8,216 nt of DNA, taken from the NCBI GenBank assembly GCA_963204845.1, contig CAUJIL010000002.1:1-8216 (forward strand), in the 5' to 3' direction. Shown here in pieces: positions 1 to 6,070 of this stretch. How positions within the stretch are numbered: the first letter of the stretch is position 1; every line of letters begins with the position of its first letter. The DNA comes from Pseudomonadota bacterium (GTDB lineage: Bacteria; Pseudomonadota; Gammaproteobacteria; Pseudomonadales; UBA5518). Under the pieces are notes generated by a model. The model was not told where the DNA came from and did not search any database. It saw only the letters and a list, made by a program, of their open reading frames with translations. Both the position numbers and the translations under genes were made by a program.

Positions 1-283
1 CGTAGCCGGCGCGCAGGCGCGACCACAGGTCGTCGTGGTCGCCCGTTATGCCGGCGGCGTCCAGCAGCGACTCCGGCACGCACAGCGTGCCGTCGTCGGC
101 GGCGGCTTCCTGCACCGGCCAGTACGCGAGCTGGTCGTAGATGCTCTCGCGCTCACGCATGCCATCCGGTGTTCCCGGCAGGTGCAGCGCGGTGCGTGGT
201 GCGCAGCCTGCGATCAGCAGCGAGGCCACCGCGAGCGGCAGCAGCCGCTGCAGTCGCAGCGCCCCGGAGCGGGAACGCGCCAT
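1..283 (-). CDS. mltD: Membrane-bound lytic murein transglycosylase D, N-terminal part (cut by window edge)
   Basis: Only the first 94 codons are inside the window; the gene continues beyond position 1. The start ATG (283-281) shares its A with the gloB stop codon (TGATG), so the two are probably translationally coupled; an AAGGA sequence about 12 nt upstream, inside gloB, may serve as the ribosome-binding site. The protein begins with basic residues, a hydrophobic stretch (about 14-25) and a lipobox I-A-G-C with Cys27, followed by Ala. This predicts a lipoprotein, probably in the outer membrane. The segment DLWSRLRAGY (85-94) matches the D-x-W-x-R-(I/L)-R motif typical just before the MltD catalytic domain. 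MltD-type enzymes cleave murein glycan strands to 1,6-anhydro products. The SLT catalytic domain and LysM repeats lie outside the window, so the identification rests on the lipobox, this motif and the conserved position next to gloB. Confidence 0.85.
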   Translation of the reverse strand, partial: MARSRSGALRLQRLLPLAVASLLIAGCAPRTALHLPGTPDGMRERESIYDQLAYWPVQEAAADDGTLCVPESLLDAAGITGDHDDLWSRLRAGY

Positions 284-1068
284 CAGCGAAAAACGTCCTT
301 CCAGGCCCGAATCACCGCAAAGACCTCGTGATCCTGTGCAAGTTCCCGGCCCGCGCGCGCCACGGCGGCGGCGCGCACCGCGGCGGCGCCGCCGCGCCGG
401 AACGGATTGGTCGCCAGCTCGAGTCCGAGCGTCGAGGGAACCGTGGGTTCGCCGCGCGCGCGGCGCGCGCGGTCGATTTCGCTGCGCTGCCGAAGATCGG
501 CGTTCGCGGGTTCCACCGCCAGCGCGAACTCGATGTTGCCGAGCGTGTATTCGTGCGCGCAGCAGACCTGAGTGCGCTCGGGCAACGCGGCAAGGCGTTG
601 CAGCGAGGCGTGCATCATGCGCGCATCGCCCTCGAAGATGCGCCCGCAGCCGCAGCCGAACAGCGCGTCACCGCAGAACAGCAGCGGTGCGCTGTTCGCG
701 TCGCCGGCGATGAAGTAGGCGATGTGATCCAGCGTGTGTCCGGGGACCGTGATCACGCGCGCCGGTTTGCCGAGCACGTCGATGATGGCGCCGTCGCCAA
801 GCGGAATCGTGACGCACGCCGCCGGGGAATCGTGTGGCCCGTAGACCGGCACGTGCGGGTGACAGGCGCACAGATCGGCCACGCCGCCGACGTGATCGGG
901 GTGATGGTGCGTGACGAGGATGGCGCCGAGTTCGAGGCCGTGTTTCCCGAGGGCTGCGATCACCGGAGCCGCATCGCCGGGATCCACGACCGCGGCGCGA
1001 CCGTGTCCGTCCTCGATGAGCCAGATGTAGTTGTCGGCAAAGGCCGGTAACGGACGTGCTGCTAGCAT
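283..1068 (-). CDS. gloB: Hydroxyacylglutathione hydrolase (glyoxalase II)
   Basis: A 261-aa metallo-beta-lactamase-fold thioesterase that hydrolyses S-D-lactoylglutathione to D-lactate and glutathione, the second step of methylglyoxal detoxification in the cytoplasm. The N-terminus has the family hallmark PAFADNYIWLIED (8-20). Metal ligands are all visible: T-H-H-H-P-D-H (His54, His56, Asp58, His59), His111 in the PGHTLDH segment, Asp134 in the CGD segment, and His172 in the AHEYTLGN segment. The C-terminal substrate-binding motif RAWKD (254-258) supplies the Arg and Lys that contact glutathione in characterised enzymes. The frame stays open upstream to 1155, but I chose the ATG at 1068 because GloB proteins start a few residues before the PAFxDNY motif and because the likely promoter lies at 1100-1128. 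The Shine-Dalgarno sequence is weak. mltD follows with a one-base overlap. The family is certain; the start is probable. Confidence 0.97.
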   Translation of the reverse strand: MLAARPLPAFADNYIWLIEDGHGRAAVVDPGDAAPVIAALGKHGLELGAILVTHHHPDHVGGVADLCACHPHVPVYGPHDSPAACVTIPLGDGAIIDVLGKPARVITVPGHTLDHIAYFIAGDANSAPLLFCGDALFGCGCGRIFEGDARMMHASLQRLAALPERTQVCCAHEYTLGNIEFALAVEPANADLRQRSEIDRARRARGEPTVPSTLGLELATNPFRRGGAAAVRAAAVARAGRELAQDHEVFAVIRAWKDVFR

Positions 1069-1099
1069 CGTGGGCCTGAATCCGTGATCCGGGCCGGGC

Positions 1100-1128
1100 A
1101 TGATATAGTGCCCGCGCCAGATTACCAA
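1100..1128 (-). promoter_or_regulatory. Probable sigma70 promoter for gloB-mltD
   Basis: On the minus strand TTGGTA (1128-1123; 4 of 6 consensus bases) is followed after 17 nt by TATCAT (1105-1100; 5 of 6). A transcript would start near 1093, about 25 nt before the gloB ATG. The -10 box overlaps the -10 box of the opposing promoter at 1104-1109. Called by eye from consensus and spacing. Confidence 0.5.
1101..1109 (+). promoter_or_regulatory. Probable extended -10 promoter for the yafS-rnhA-dnaQ run
   Basis: TGA-TATAGT (TATAGT at 1104-1109, 5 of 6 consensus bases) carries a TGn extension. No convincing -35 box is seen at 16-18 nt upstream, which fits an extended -10 type. Transcription would begin near 1116, leaving a leader of about 57 nt before the ATG at 1173. 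The box overlaps the gloB -10 box by two bases. Confidence 0.45.
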
Positions 1129-1139
1129 CCCGGGCCCGC

Positions 1140-1153
1140 GGCCGCGCGCGGCC
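1140..1153. repeat. 14-bp perfect palindrome in the yafS leader
   Basis: GGCCGCGCGCGGCC is its own reverse complement and sits between the inferred start of the plus-strand transcript and the yafS ATG. It could be a regulator-binding dyad, but such palindromes arise easily in DNA this GC-rich, so no function is claimed. Confidence 0.5.
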
Positions 1154-1172
1154 ACGACGAACTGCAGGACCG

Positions 1173-1934
1173 ATGCCGGAACGACGCCCCGACGACGATT
1201 TCGCCGCGCTCGCCGACTGGTTCGACGGCGCGCTCGGCGCCCACGTGCTCGCCGCCGAGCGTGATCTGCTCGAGCGGCGATTGCCGGATCTGTATGGATT
1301 CCACCTGATGCAGCTTGGCGTTGCCGACCGGTTGCGGCTCTGCGACAGCAGCATGATCCGCCATCGTTTCGTGCTCGCGCGCTCGCCTGCGGCGCGCGAG
1401 GTGAGCGGATGCGCCGAGCCGGAGCATCTGCCGATCGACGCCGACAGCATCGACGTGGTGCTGCTGCACCATGTGCTCGAGTACAGCGCGCAGCCGCACC
1501 AGCTGTTGCGCGAGGCTGCGCGCGTGGTCGTGCCGCACGGGCACTTGCTGGTGCTGGGTTTCAACCCGTGGAGCCTGTTCGGGCTGCGCGCCGCGCTTGG
1601 GCGACGCGTGGGGCAGCGCCCGGTGTGGAGCGGCGCCACGCTGGGTGCGCGGCGCGTCAAGGACTGGCTCGCGTTGCTGGATTTCGCGGTCGAGGACGTG
1701 CAGTACCGCGTGCACCTGCCTCCGCTCGACCACGCACGCGCGCTGGCGCGCCTCGGCGGCATCGACCGCGCGGCGGCGCGCCTGCAACTGCCGGCCGGCG
1801 CCGTCTACCTGATCCACGCGCGCAAGCAGATCAGCGCGCTCACACCGGTGCGCAATGCGCGCTGGACGATGCGGCCGCGCCTGGCAACCCTGCCGTTGGC
1901 CTCGCCCAGCGCGCGTGACACCACGCTGCACTGA
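1173..1934 (+). CDS. yafS: YafS-type SAM-methyltransferase-fold protein
   Basis: A 253-aa protein of the YafS family, defined by its fixed place between gloB and rnhA in gammaproteobacteria. The segments YGFHLMQLG (41-49), EHLPIDADSIDVVLLHHVLEY (84-104), LLREAARVVVPHGHL (111-125) and GFNPWSLFGLR (129-139) fit the later motifs of the Methyltransf_11 fold and the family signature. The usual glycine-rich SAM loop (motif I, GxGxG) is not present: the corresponding place reads QLGVADRL. The substrate is unknown, and cofactor binding is not secured by sequence. The protein is presumably cytoplasmic, with no signal or membrane segment. The ATG has only a close, weak AGGA (1166-1169) upstream. rnhA begins 11 nt after its stop. 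The C-terminal ~35 residues are basic and poor in recognisable motifs. Family assignment is firm; enzymatic activity is an inference. Confidence 0.88.
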   Translation: MPERRPDDDFAALADWFDGALGAHVLAAERDLLERRLPDLYGFHLMQLGVADRLRLCDSSMIRHRFVLARSPAAREVSGCAEPEHLPIDADSIDVVLLHHVLEYSAQPHQLLREAARVVVPHGHLLVLGFNPWSLFGLRAALGRRVGQRPVWSGATLGARRVKDWLALLDFAVEDVQYRVHLPPLDHARALARLGGIDRAAARLQLPAGAVYLIHARKQISALTPVRNARWTMRPRLATLPLASPSARDTTLH

Positions 1935-1945
1935 GCCGTCCGCCG

Positions 1946-2398
1946 ATGAAACACATCGAGATATTCACCGACGGCGCCTGCCGCGGCAACCCGGGGCGCG
2001 GCGGCTGGGGGGTGCTGTTGCGCCACGGCGACCGCGAGCGCGAACTGTGCGGCGGCGAGGCGCTCACGACGAACAACCGCATGGAGCTGACCGCGGCGAT
2101 CCAGGCGCTGGCGGCGCTGCGGGAGCGTTGCGACGTCGATCTGTACACGGACTCGCAGTACGTGCGCGACGGCGTCACGCAGTGGATGGCGAACTGGAAA
2201 CGGCGGGGCTGGCGCACCGCCGATCGCAAGCCGGTCAAGAACATCGATCTGTGGCAGGCGCTCGACCGCGAGGCAGCCCGCCACGAGGTGCGCTGGCATT
2301 GGGTGCGCGGCCACAGCGGGCACGACGGCAACGAGCGCGCCGATCAGCTCGCCAATCGCGGCATCGACGAACTTGCAACCGAAGTGGAGCCCCGCTGA
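1946..2398 (+). CDS. rnhA: Ribonuclease HI
   Basis: A 150-aa protein, close to the usual 155 aa. It cleaves the RNA strand of RNA-DNA hybrids, removing R-loops and helping primer removal in the cytoplasm. The active site is complete: Asp9 (FTDGACRGNPGRGGWG), Glu47 (TTNNRMEL), Asp69 (YTDSQYV), His123 (WVRGHSGHDGN) and Asp133 (ERADQLA). The basic handle region WMANWKRRGWRTADRKPVKN (80-99) is also present, as in bacterial RNase HI with the substrate-binding protrusion. There is no clear Shine-Dalgarno sequence, so translation may depend on ribosomes finishing yafS 11 nt upstream. The stop codon overlaps the dnaQ start by one base. In E. coli rnhA and dnaQ are divergent; here they run in the same direction. 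Confidence 0.99.
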   Translation: MKHIEIFTDGACRGNPGRGGWGVLLRHGDRERELCGGEALTTNNRMELTAAIQALAALRERCDVDLYTDSQYVRDGVTQWMANWKRRGWRTADRKPVKNIDLWQALDREAARHEVRWHWVRGHSGHDGNERADQLANRGIDELATEVEPR

Positions 2399-3111
2399 TG
2401 CGCCAGATCGTGCTCGACACCGAGACCACCGGACTCGATCCCGCGCAGGGACACCGCGTCGTCGAGATCGGCTGCGTGGAGATGATTGACCGGCGGCTCA
2501 CCGGCAAGCGCTTTCATCGCTACCTGAGTCCGGGGCGTCCGGTGGACGAGGGGGCGGTCGAAGTGCACGGACTCACCGATGCGTTCCTCGCCGACAAGCC
2601 GGCGTTCGCGCAGGTTGCCGACGAGTTCCTGGGTTTCGTGCGCGAGTCCGAGCTGATCATCCACAACGCGCCGTTCGATCTCGCGTTCCTCGATGCCGAG
2701 CTCGCGTTGCTCGGGCCCGAACGCGGTCGCATGGCCGATTACTGTACGCACACCGATACGCTGGCGATGGCACGCGCGCGTCATCCTGGTCAACGCAACA
2801 GCCTGGATGCACTTTGCAAGCGCTATTTCGTCGACAATTCGCAGCGAGAGCTGCACGGGGCGCTGCTCGATGCCGAGATTCTCGCCGACGTCTACCTGAA
2901 CATGACCGGCGGCCAGACCGCGCTGGAACTCGGCGGCGAGGAGCAGGGGCGCTTGCACGCGGGCGAGCACGAGGCACGGATCACGCGTCTGGCGTCTGGC
3001 CGGGCGGCGCTGCGCGTGATCGCGGCCAGCGACGAGGAGCTCGCGCTGCACCGCCAGCGGCTGCAGGAAATCGCCAAGGCCAGCGGCGGCAAGTGCCTCT
3101 GGGCCGACTGA
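2398..3111 (+). CDS. dnaQ: DNA polymerase III epsilon subunit (3'-5' proofreading exonuclease)
   Basis: A 237-aa DEDDh exonuclease that proofreads for the replicative polymerase (E. coli epsilon is 243 aa). Catalytic residues are all visible: Asp7 and Glu9 (LDTETTGLDP), Asp94 (IIHNAPFDLAFLD), and His153 and Asp158 (LHGALLDAEILADVYL). After the exonuclease domain comes QTALEL (173-178), at the place where E. coli epsilon carries its beta-clamp-binding motif QTSMAF, then a Gly/Glu-rich flexible linker and a C-terminal helix ending near KCLW (about 190-235), the part that binds the alpha subunit. The frame is open upstream to 1855, but the ATG at 2398 is right: it is preceded by TGGAG 8 nt upstream, shares TGATG with rnhA, and puts the IVLDTETTG strand at the N-terminus as in the family. 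Confidence 0.97.
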   Translation: MRQIVLDTETTGLDPAQGHRVVEIGCVEMIDRRLTGKRFHRYLSPGRPVDEGAVEVHGLTDAFLADKPAFAQVADEFLGFVRESELIIHNAPFDLAFLDAELALLGPERGRMADYCTHTDTLAMARARHPGQRNSLDALCKRYFVDNSQRELHGALLDAEILADVYLNMTGGQTALELGGEEQGRLHAGEHEARITRLASGRAALRVIAASDEELALHRQRLQEIAKASGGKCLWAD

Positions 3112-3142
3112 CGCGGTCACGGGCGTAATCCCCGCGGACGTC

Positions 3143-3148
3143 TATACT
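3143..3148 (+). promoter_or_regulatory. Possible -10 box upstream of the fimL-like gene
   Basis: TATACT matches the sigma70 -10 consensus at 5 of 6 bases and stands out in the GC-rich gap after dnaQ. No acceptable -35 box lies 16-18 nt upstream, so an activator or another sigma contact would be needed. The transcript would start near 3155, about 63 nt before the GTG start. Confidence 0.4.
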
Positions 3149-3162
3149 GCACTGCGCAACAG

Positions 3163-3190
3163 CGCGTCGCCGGGAAAGCGGCGCCACGCG
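3163..3190 (+). other. Hairpin in the dnaQ-fimL gap / fimL leader
   Basis: CGCGT-CGCCG (3163-3172) pairs with CGGCG (3179-3183) and, after a two-base CC bulge, ACGCG (3186-3190), around the loop GGAAAG. It lies between the inferred transcript start and the Shine-Dalgarno sequence at 3204-3210. No T-run follows, so it is not a classical terminator. It may be a leader structure or only a by-product of high GC. Confidence 0.4.
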
Positions 3191-3203
3191 TCGTGCATCG
3201 TTC

Positions 3204-3210
3204 AGGGAGG
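3204..3210 (+). promoter_or_regulatory. Strong ribosome-binding site that fixes the GTG start at 3218
   Basis: AGGGAGG lies 7 nt before the GTG at 3218-3220. It is the best Shine-Dalgarno sequence I noticed ahead of a gene start in the window, and it decides the start of the fimL-like gene, which has no ATG nearby in frame. Confidence 0.8.
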
Positions 3211-3217
3211 TCGTCCG

Positions 3218-4831
3218 GTGGCCCTCGTTCCCAGGCCCAGCATCACATCGATCGAGATTGCTCGCCCCGAGTTCGAGCGCCTGCTCGAGGCAGCGCACGA
3301 GAGCTTCGCGCGCGGCGTGAGCGGTGACGCCGAAGCGCTCGCCGCGTGCATCGTGCAACTGCGCCAGGCCGACGGCGTGCTGCGCATGCTCGAGCTGCAC
3401 GACGCGGCGCGGCTGGCGCACGACATGGCAGAAGCTGCCGCGAGCGAGCAAGGCGCCGCCGCCGAGGAGATCAACGCGGCCTTCGCGGTGCTGGCACGCT
3501 ACCCGGCTTACGTCAGCGCGCGACGCGAGGCGCGTCCCGAACTGCTGCGCCCCGAGCACGACGCGCTCTGCGCGCGCGGCGGACTCGAGGCACTGCCTGA
3601 GGACTGTTTCCTGCCGCAGCCCGTTGCGTCGGGCTGCCGTTGTCCCGCACGCGCGCCGCTGGCCGATGCGGTGGCGGACCTGCCGCGGCGGTTGCGCCAT
3701 CTGTACCAGCTGGGGCTGCTCGCGGTGGTGCGCGGCCGTTTTGATCCGGTACACGTACAGATGATGCGCCGGGCCTGCGATCGTATGCTGGCACTGACCG
3801 GTGGTGGCGCGGCCGGTGAGCGCTGGTGGTTGCTCGGTGGCGTGCTCGAGGGGGTCGCCAGCGGTGCGCTGCGCGCCACACCCGCTCGCATCCGCGCGCT
3901 GAGCACGGGCGACGGCTGGCTGCGCACGCGGGTGCGCGACGCCGGGCGCGGCGACGAGGCGCTCGACGCCACGCAGCGTAGCGCCCTGCTTGCGCTGGTG
4001 GCGCGTGCCGGTGCGGGCGAACGCATTGCCGAGATCCGCCGGCATACTGGCGTGGAACTGGTGCTGCCCGACGACGATGCCCTGGCCGGGGAGCGCCGGC
4101 GCTTGCTCGGCGCGGCCGATGGCGATGCCGCGATGACGATCGCGGCTGCGCGGGCGGAGTTCGGATCGGTGCGCCGGACACTCGATTCGCTCGCACCGGG
4201 GGCAATTGCCGGCCCGGAGCAGCTCGGCGAGGTCGTGGCAGCGCTGCGGCGCGTCGCGCAGACCTTCGCGGCCGACGGCCTGGCGGACGCCGCGGCACGG
4301 CTCGAGGCGTGCACCACGGAACTCGACGACAGTCTGCGCACCACGGCCGGGACGGATGCTCCTGCGCTGCAGCGTCTGGCTGATGCGGTGGTCGAGGCAG
4401 AGGTCGCGCTGGACGGCTTTGCGCGTGAGCACGGTCTCGAGCATGCGCTGCATGGCGGCGCGGCCACCGGTGACACGATCACGCAGGCGCGCAGCGCGAC
4501 TTTCGCTCTCGCGCGCGAATGCATCGACAACGCCAAGCGCGAGCTCGCCGCCGCGGTCGATGCCGGGGTGTCCGGCCAATCGATCGGCGGTGCGCGCGCG
4601 CAGCTCGATGCGGTGCGTGGCGCGTTGCGAATGCTCGGGCACGCGAGCGCGACCGCGGTCGCGGCGCGGGCGCTTGCGCTGCTCGACGCCGGCGGCGGTG
4701 ATGCCGGCGGCGCCGATCGCGGCGAAGGACTTGCCGACGCGCTGATCGCGCTCGAGTACTGCATCGCTTCGCTGCAGGTCGGAGACGAACCCGATCGCCG
4801 GGTGCTCGAACTGGCGCGCATCGTCGCGTAG
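3218..4831 (+). CDS. fimL: FimL-like protein (ChpA N-terminal-domain family, degenerate Hpt modules)
   Basis: A 537-aa soluble, mostly helical, Ala/Arg-rich protein. The first ~220 residues follow the pattern of FimL and of the N-terminus of the chemosensory kinase ChpA: an Hpt-like helical hairpin (about 18-75, QLRQADGVLRMLEL at 47-60), then PAYVSARREARPELL, a segment ending LPEDCFLPQPV, and a further helical region (LRHLYQLGLLAVVRG). In FimL/ChpA this part has a role in type IV pilus and cAMP control; Pseudomonas FimL is a non-enzymatic scaffold for twitching motility. The expected phospho-histidine position is Arg49, so it probably cannot accept phosphate there. A similar motif, QLDAVRGALRMLGH, occurs at 462-475, with Asp464 in place of His, followed by an LADALIALEYCIASL helix. 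No receiver, CheA kinase or membrane segment is present, which favours FimL over a ChpA fragment. My FimL/ChpA comparison is from memory, so the function is inferred. Confidence 0.8.
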   Translation: MALVPRPSITSIEIARPEFERLLEAAHESFARGVSGDAEALAACIVQLRQADGVLRMLELHDAARLAHDMAEAAASEQGAAAEEINAAFAVLARYPAYVSARREARPELLRPEHDALCARGGLEALPEDCFLPQPVASGCRCPARAPLADAVADLPRRLRHLYQLGLLAVVRGRFDPVHVQMMRRACDRMLALTGGGAAGERWWLLGGVLEGVASGALRATPARIRALSTGDGWLRTRVRDAGRGDEALDATQRSALLALVARAGAGERIAEIRRHTGVELVLPDDDALAGERRRLLGAADGDAAMTIAAARAEFGSVRRTLDSLAPGAIAGPEQLGEVVAALRRVAQTFAADGLADAAARLEACTTELDDSLRTTAGTDAPALQRLADAVVEAEVALDGFAREHGLEHALHGGAATGDTITQARSATFALARECIDNAKRELAAAVDAGVSGQSIGGARAQLDAVRGALRMLGHASATAVAARALALLDAGGGDAGGADRGEGLADALIALEYCIASLQVGDEPDRRVLELARIVA

Positions 4832-4850
4832 GCCGGCGCAACGTCGAATG

Positions 4851-4859
4851 TGCTAGGCT
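4851..4859 (+). promoter_or_regulatory. Weak extended -10-like element before sohB
   Basis: TGC-TAGGCT sits 25-33 nt before the sohB ATG in the 52-bp gap after the fimL-like gene. It has the TGn extension but only three of six -10 consensus bases, and no -35 box is visible. sohB could equally be read through from upstream. Confidence 0.25.
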
Positions 4860-4883
4860 CCCGCGCGCCATGGCGACGAGGCA

Positions 4884-5966
4884 ATGCCTGTGTGGGAATT
4901 CCTGACGGACTACGGACTGTTCCTGGCCAAGACGGCGACCGTGCTGGGCGGGGTGCTGGTGGCCGCGATCGGGGTGGCCGGCCTCGTCGCGCGGGCGCGT
5001 GGCGGTGGCGAGGACGGGCACATCGAGGTGCGCAAGCTGAACAGTCGCCTCGATGCGATGCGCGATGCGCTGCACGCCGCGACGCTCGACGAGCGCGAGT
5101 ACAAGCGCTGGCGCAAGACCGAGCGCAAGGCCGCGAAGGCGAGGCGCGGGAAGGACGGCGCGGCGCCCGTTGACGGTGGCGCAGCGGCCGCGGAGGCCAG
5201 GCCTCCGCGGCGGGTGTTCGTGCTCGGCTTCCACGGCGACCTGCGTGCGCATGCGGTGCGCAACCTCCGTGAGGAGATCACCGCGCTGCTGACGCTCGCC
5301 GAGGCGCAGGACCGCGTCGTGCTGCGGCTGGAGAGCAGCGGCGGCATGGTGCATTCCTACGGCCTCGCCGCGGCCCAGCTCGCGAGGGTGCGCGAGCGCG
5401 GCATCCCGCTCACCGTATGCGTGGACAAGGTGGCGGCGAGCGGCGGCTACCTGATGGCCTGCGTCGCCGAGCGGATCGTGGCGGCCCCGTTTGCGATGCT
5501 CGGCAGCATCGGCGTGGTCGCGCAGATCCCCAATTTCCACCGCCTGTTGCGCAAGCACGACATCGATTACGAGCTACTGACCGCGGGGCAGTACAAGCGC
5601 ACGTTGACGGTGTTCGGCCGCAACACCGAGGCTGCGCGCCAGAAGTTCGCCGAGGAACTGGAGGACACGCACGCGTTGTTCCGCGAGTTCGTGCAGCGTT
5701 TCCGCCCGTCGCTCGAGGTCGCGGCCGTGGCGACCGGCGAGGTCTGGTTCGGGGAACGCGCGCTCGGTCTCGGGCTGGTTGACGCGCTCGGCACCAGCGA
5801 TGCGCTGTTGCAGGACGCCGCGCGCGAATCCGATGTGCTCGAGGTGCGCTACGTCGAACGGCGCGGTCTGCAGCAGCGCTTCGGTCTGGCGGTCGAGAGC
5901 GCGGTCAGACGTGGCGTCGAGCAGGCGCTCGACGGCCTGACGGAGCCAGGGAGCAGGACCCGCTGA
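4884..5966 (+). CDS. sohB: SohB inner-membrane S49 serine protease
   Basis: A 360-aa protease of the SppA/SohB family (peptidase S49), slightly longer than E. coli SohB. An N-terminal membrane segment (about 12-36, starting YGLFLAKTATV, a typical SohB opening) precedes a charged, probably coiled region rich in Lys/Arg (47-90) and an Ala/Pro linker (92-108). The protease fold follows: LRLESSGGMVHSYGLAAAQL (147-166), the nucleophile Ser186 in DKVAASGGYLMAC, GSIGV (207-211), and the general-base Lys238 in TAGQYKRTLT, giving the Ser-Lys dyad. Family members cut membrane-associated peptides in the periplasm; the true substrate is unknown. GAGG (4878-4881) is only 2 nt before the ATG but 8 nt before an in-frame GTG at 4890, which may be the real start and would drop two residues. 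It converges with gspD. Confidence 0.95.
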   Translation: MPVWEFLTDYGLFLAKTATVLGGVLVAAIGVAGLVARARGGGEDGHIEVRKLNSRLDAMRDALHAATLDEREYKRWRKTERKAAKARRGKDGAAPVDGGAAAAEARPPRRVFVLGFHGDLRAHAVRNLREEITALLTLAEAQDRVVLRLESSGGMVHSYGLAAAQLARVRERGIPLTVCVDKVAASGGYLMACVAERIVAAPFAMLGSIGVVAQIPNFHRLLRKHDIDYELLTAGQYKRTLTVFGRNTEAARQKFAEELEDTHALFREFVQRFRPSLEVAAVATGEVWFGERALGLGLVDALGTSDALLQDAARESDVLEVRYVERRGLQQRFGLAVESAVRRGVEQALDGLTEPGSRTR

Positions 5967-6007
5967 GGGCGGGAAAGGGCTCGGAAACTGTCGCAGCAGT
6001 GCGGGAG

Positions 6008-6031
6008 GCGTGCGGTGGCGGCACCGCACGC
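6008..6031. terminator. Perfect 10-bp hairpin between convergent sohB and gspD
   Basis: GCGTGCGGTG (6008-6017) and CACCGCACGC (6022-6031) are exact reverse complements around a four-base GCGG loop. It sits 41 nt past the sohB stop and 40 nt past the gspD stop, where a bidirectional terminator is expected. No T-run follows on either strand, so it would act as a non-canonical terminator or as a 3'-end stability hairpin. Confidence 0.55.
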
Positions 6032-6070
6032 AGGGACGACCGCACCGAAAAAGGTTTCGCCCGCCCGCCG

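Noticed and set aside
453..471. Alternating CG/GC tract inside gloB, a possible Z-DNA or dyad element
   Set aside because: It encodes an Arg-Ala-Arg-rich stretch of the protein, and its composition follows from the genome's codon preference. Nothing nearby suggests a regulatory role.
1069..1155. N-terminal extension of gloB by 29 residues
   Set aside because: The added residues are not family-like and would cover the inferred promoter. GloB proteins begin just before the PAFxDNY motif.
1855..2397. Upstream in-frame extension of dnaQ into yafS and rnhA
   Set aside because: The extension overlaps all of rnhA in another frame and looks like Arg/Ala-rich shadow sequence. The ATG at 2398 has a good Shine-Dalgarno sequence and fits the family N-terminus.
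2981..4642. A 553-codon open frame on the minus strand opposite the dnaQ end and the fimL-like gene
   Set aside because: It crosses a real intergenic region, has no recognisable motif, and lies opposite two genes with clear family signatures and a strong Shine-Dalgarno sequence.
6046..6059. Small inverted repeat CGAAA-AAGG-TTTCG just past the gspD stop
   Set aside because: The stem is only five base pairs and partly A-T, too weak beside the 10-bp hairpin at 6008-6031 to call as a terminator.
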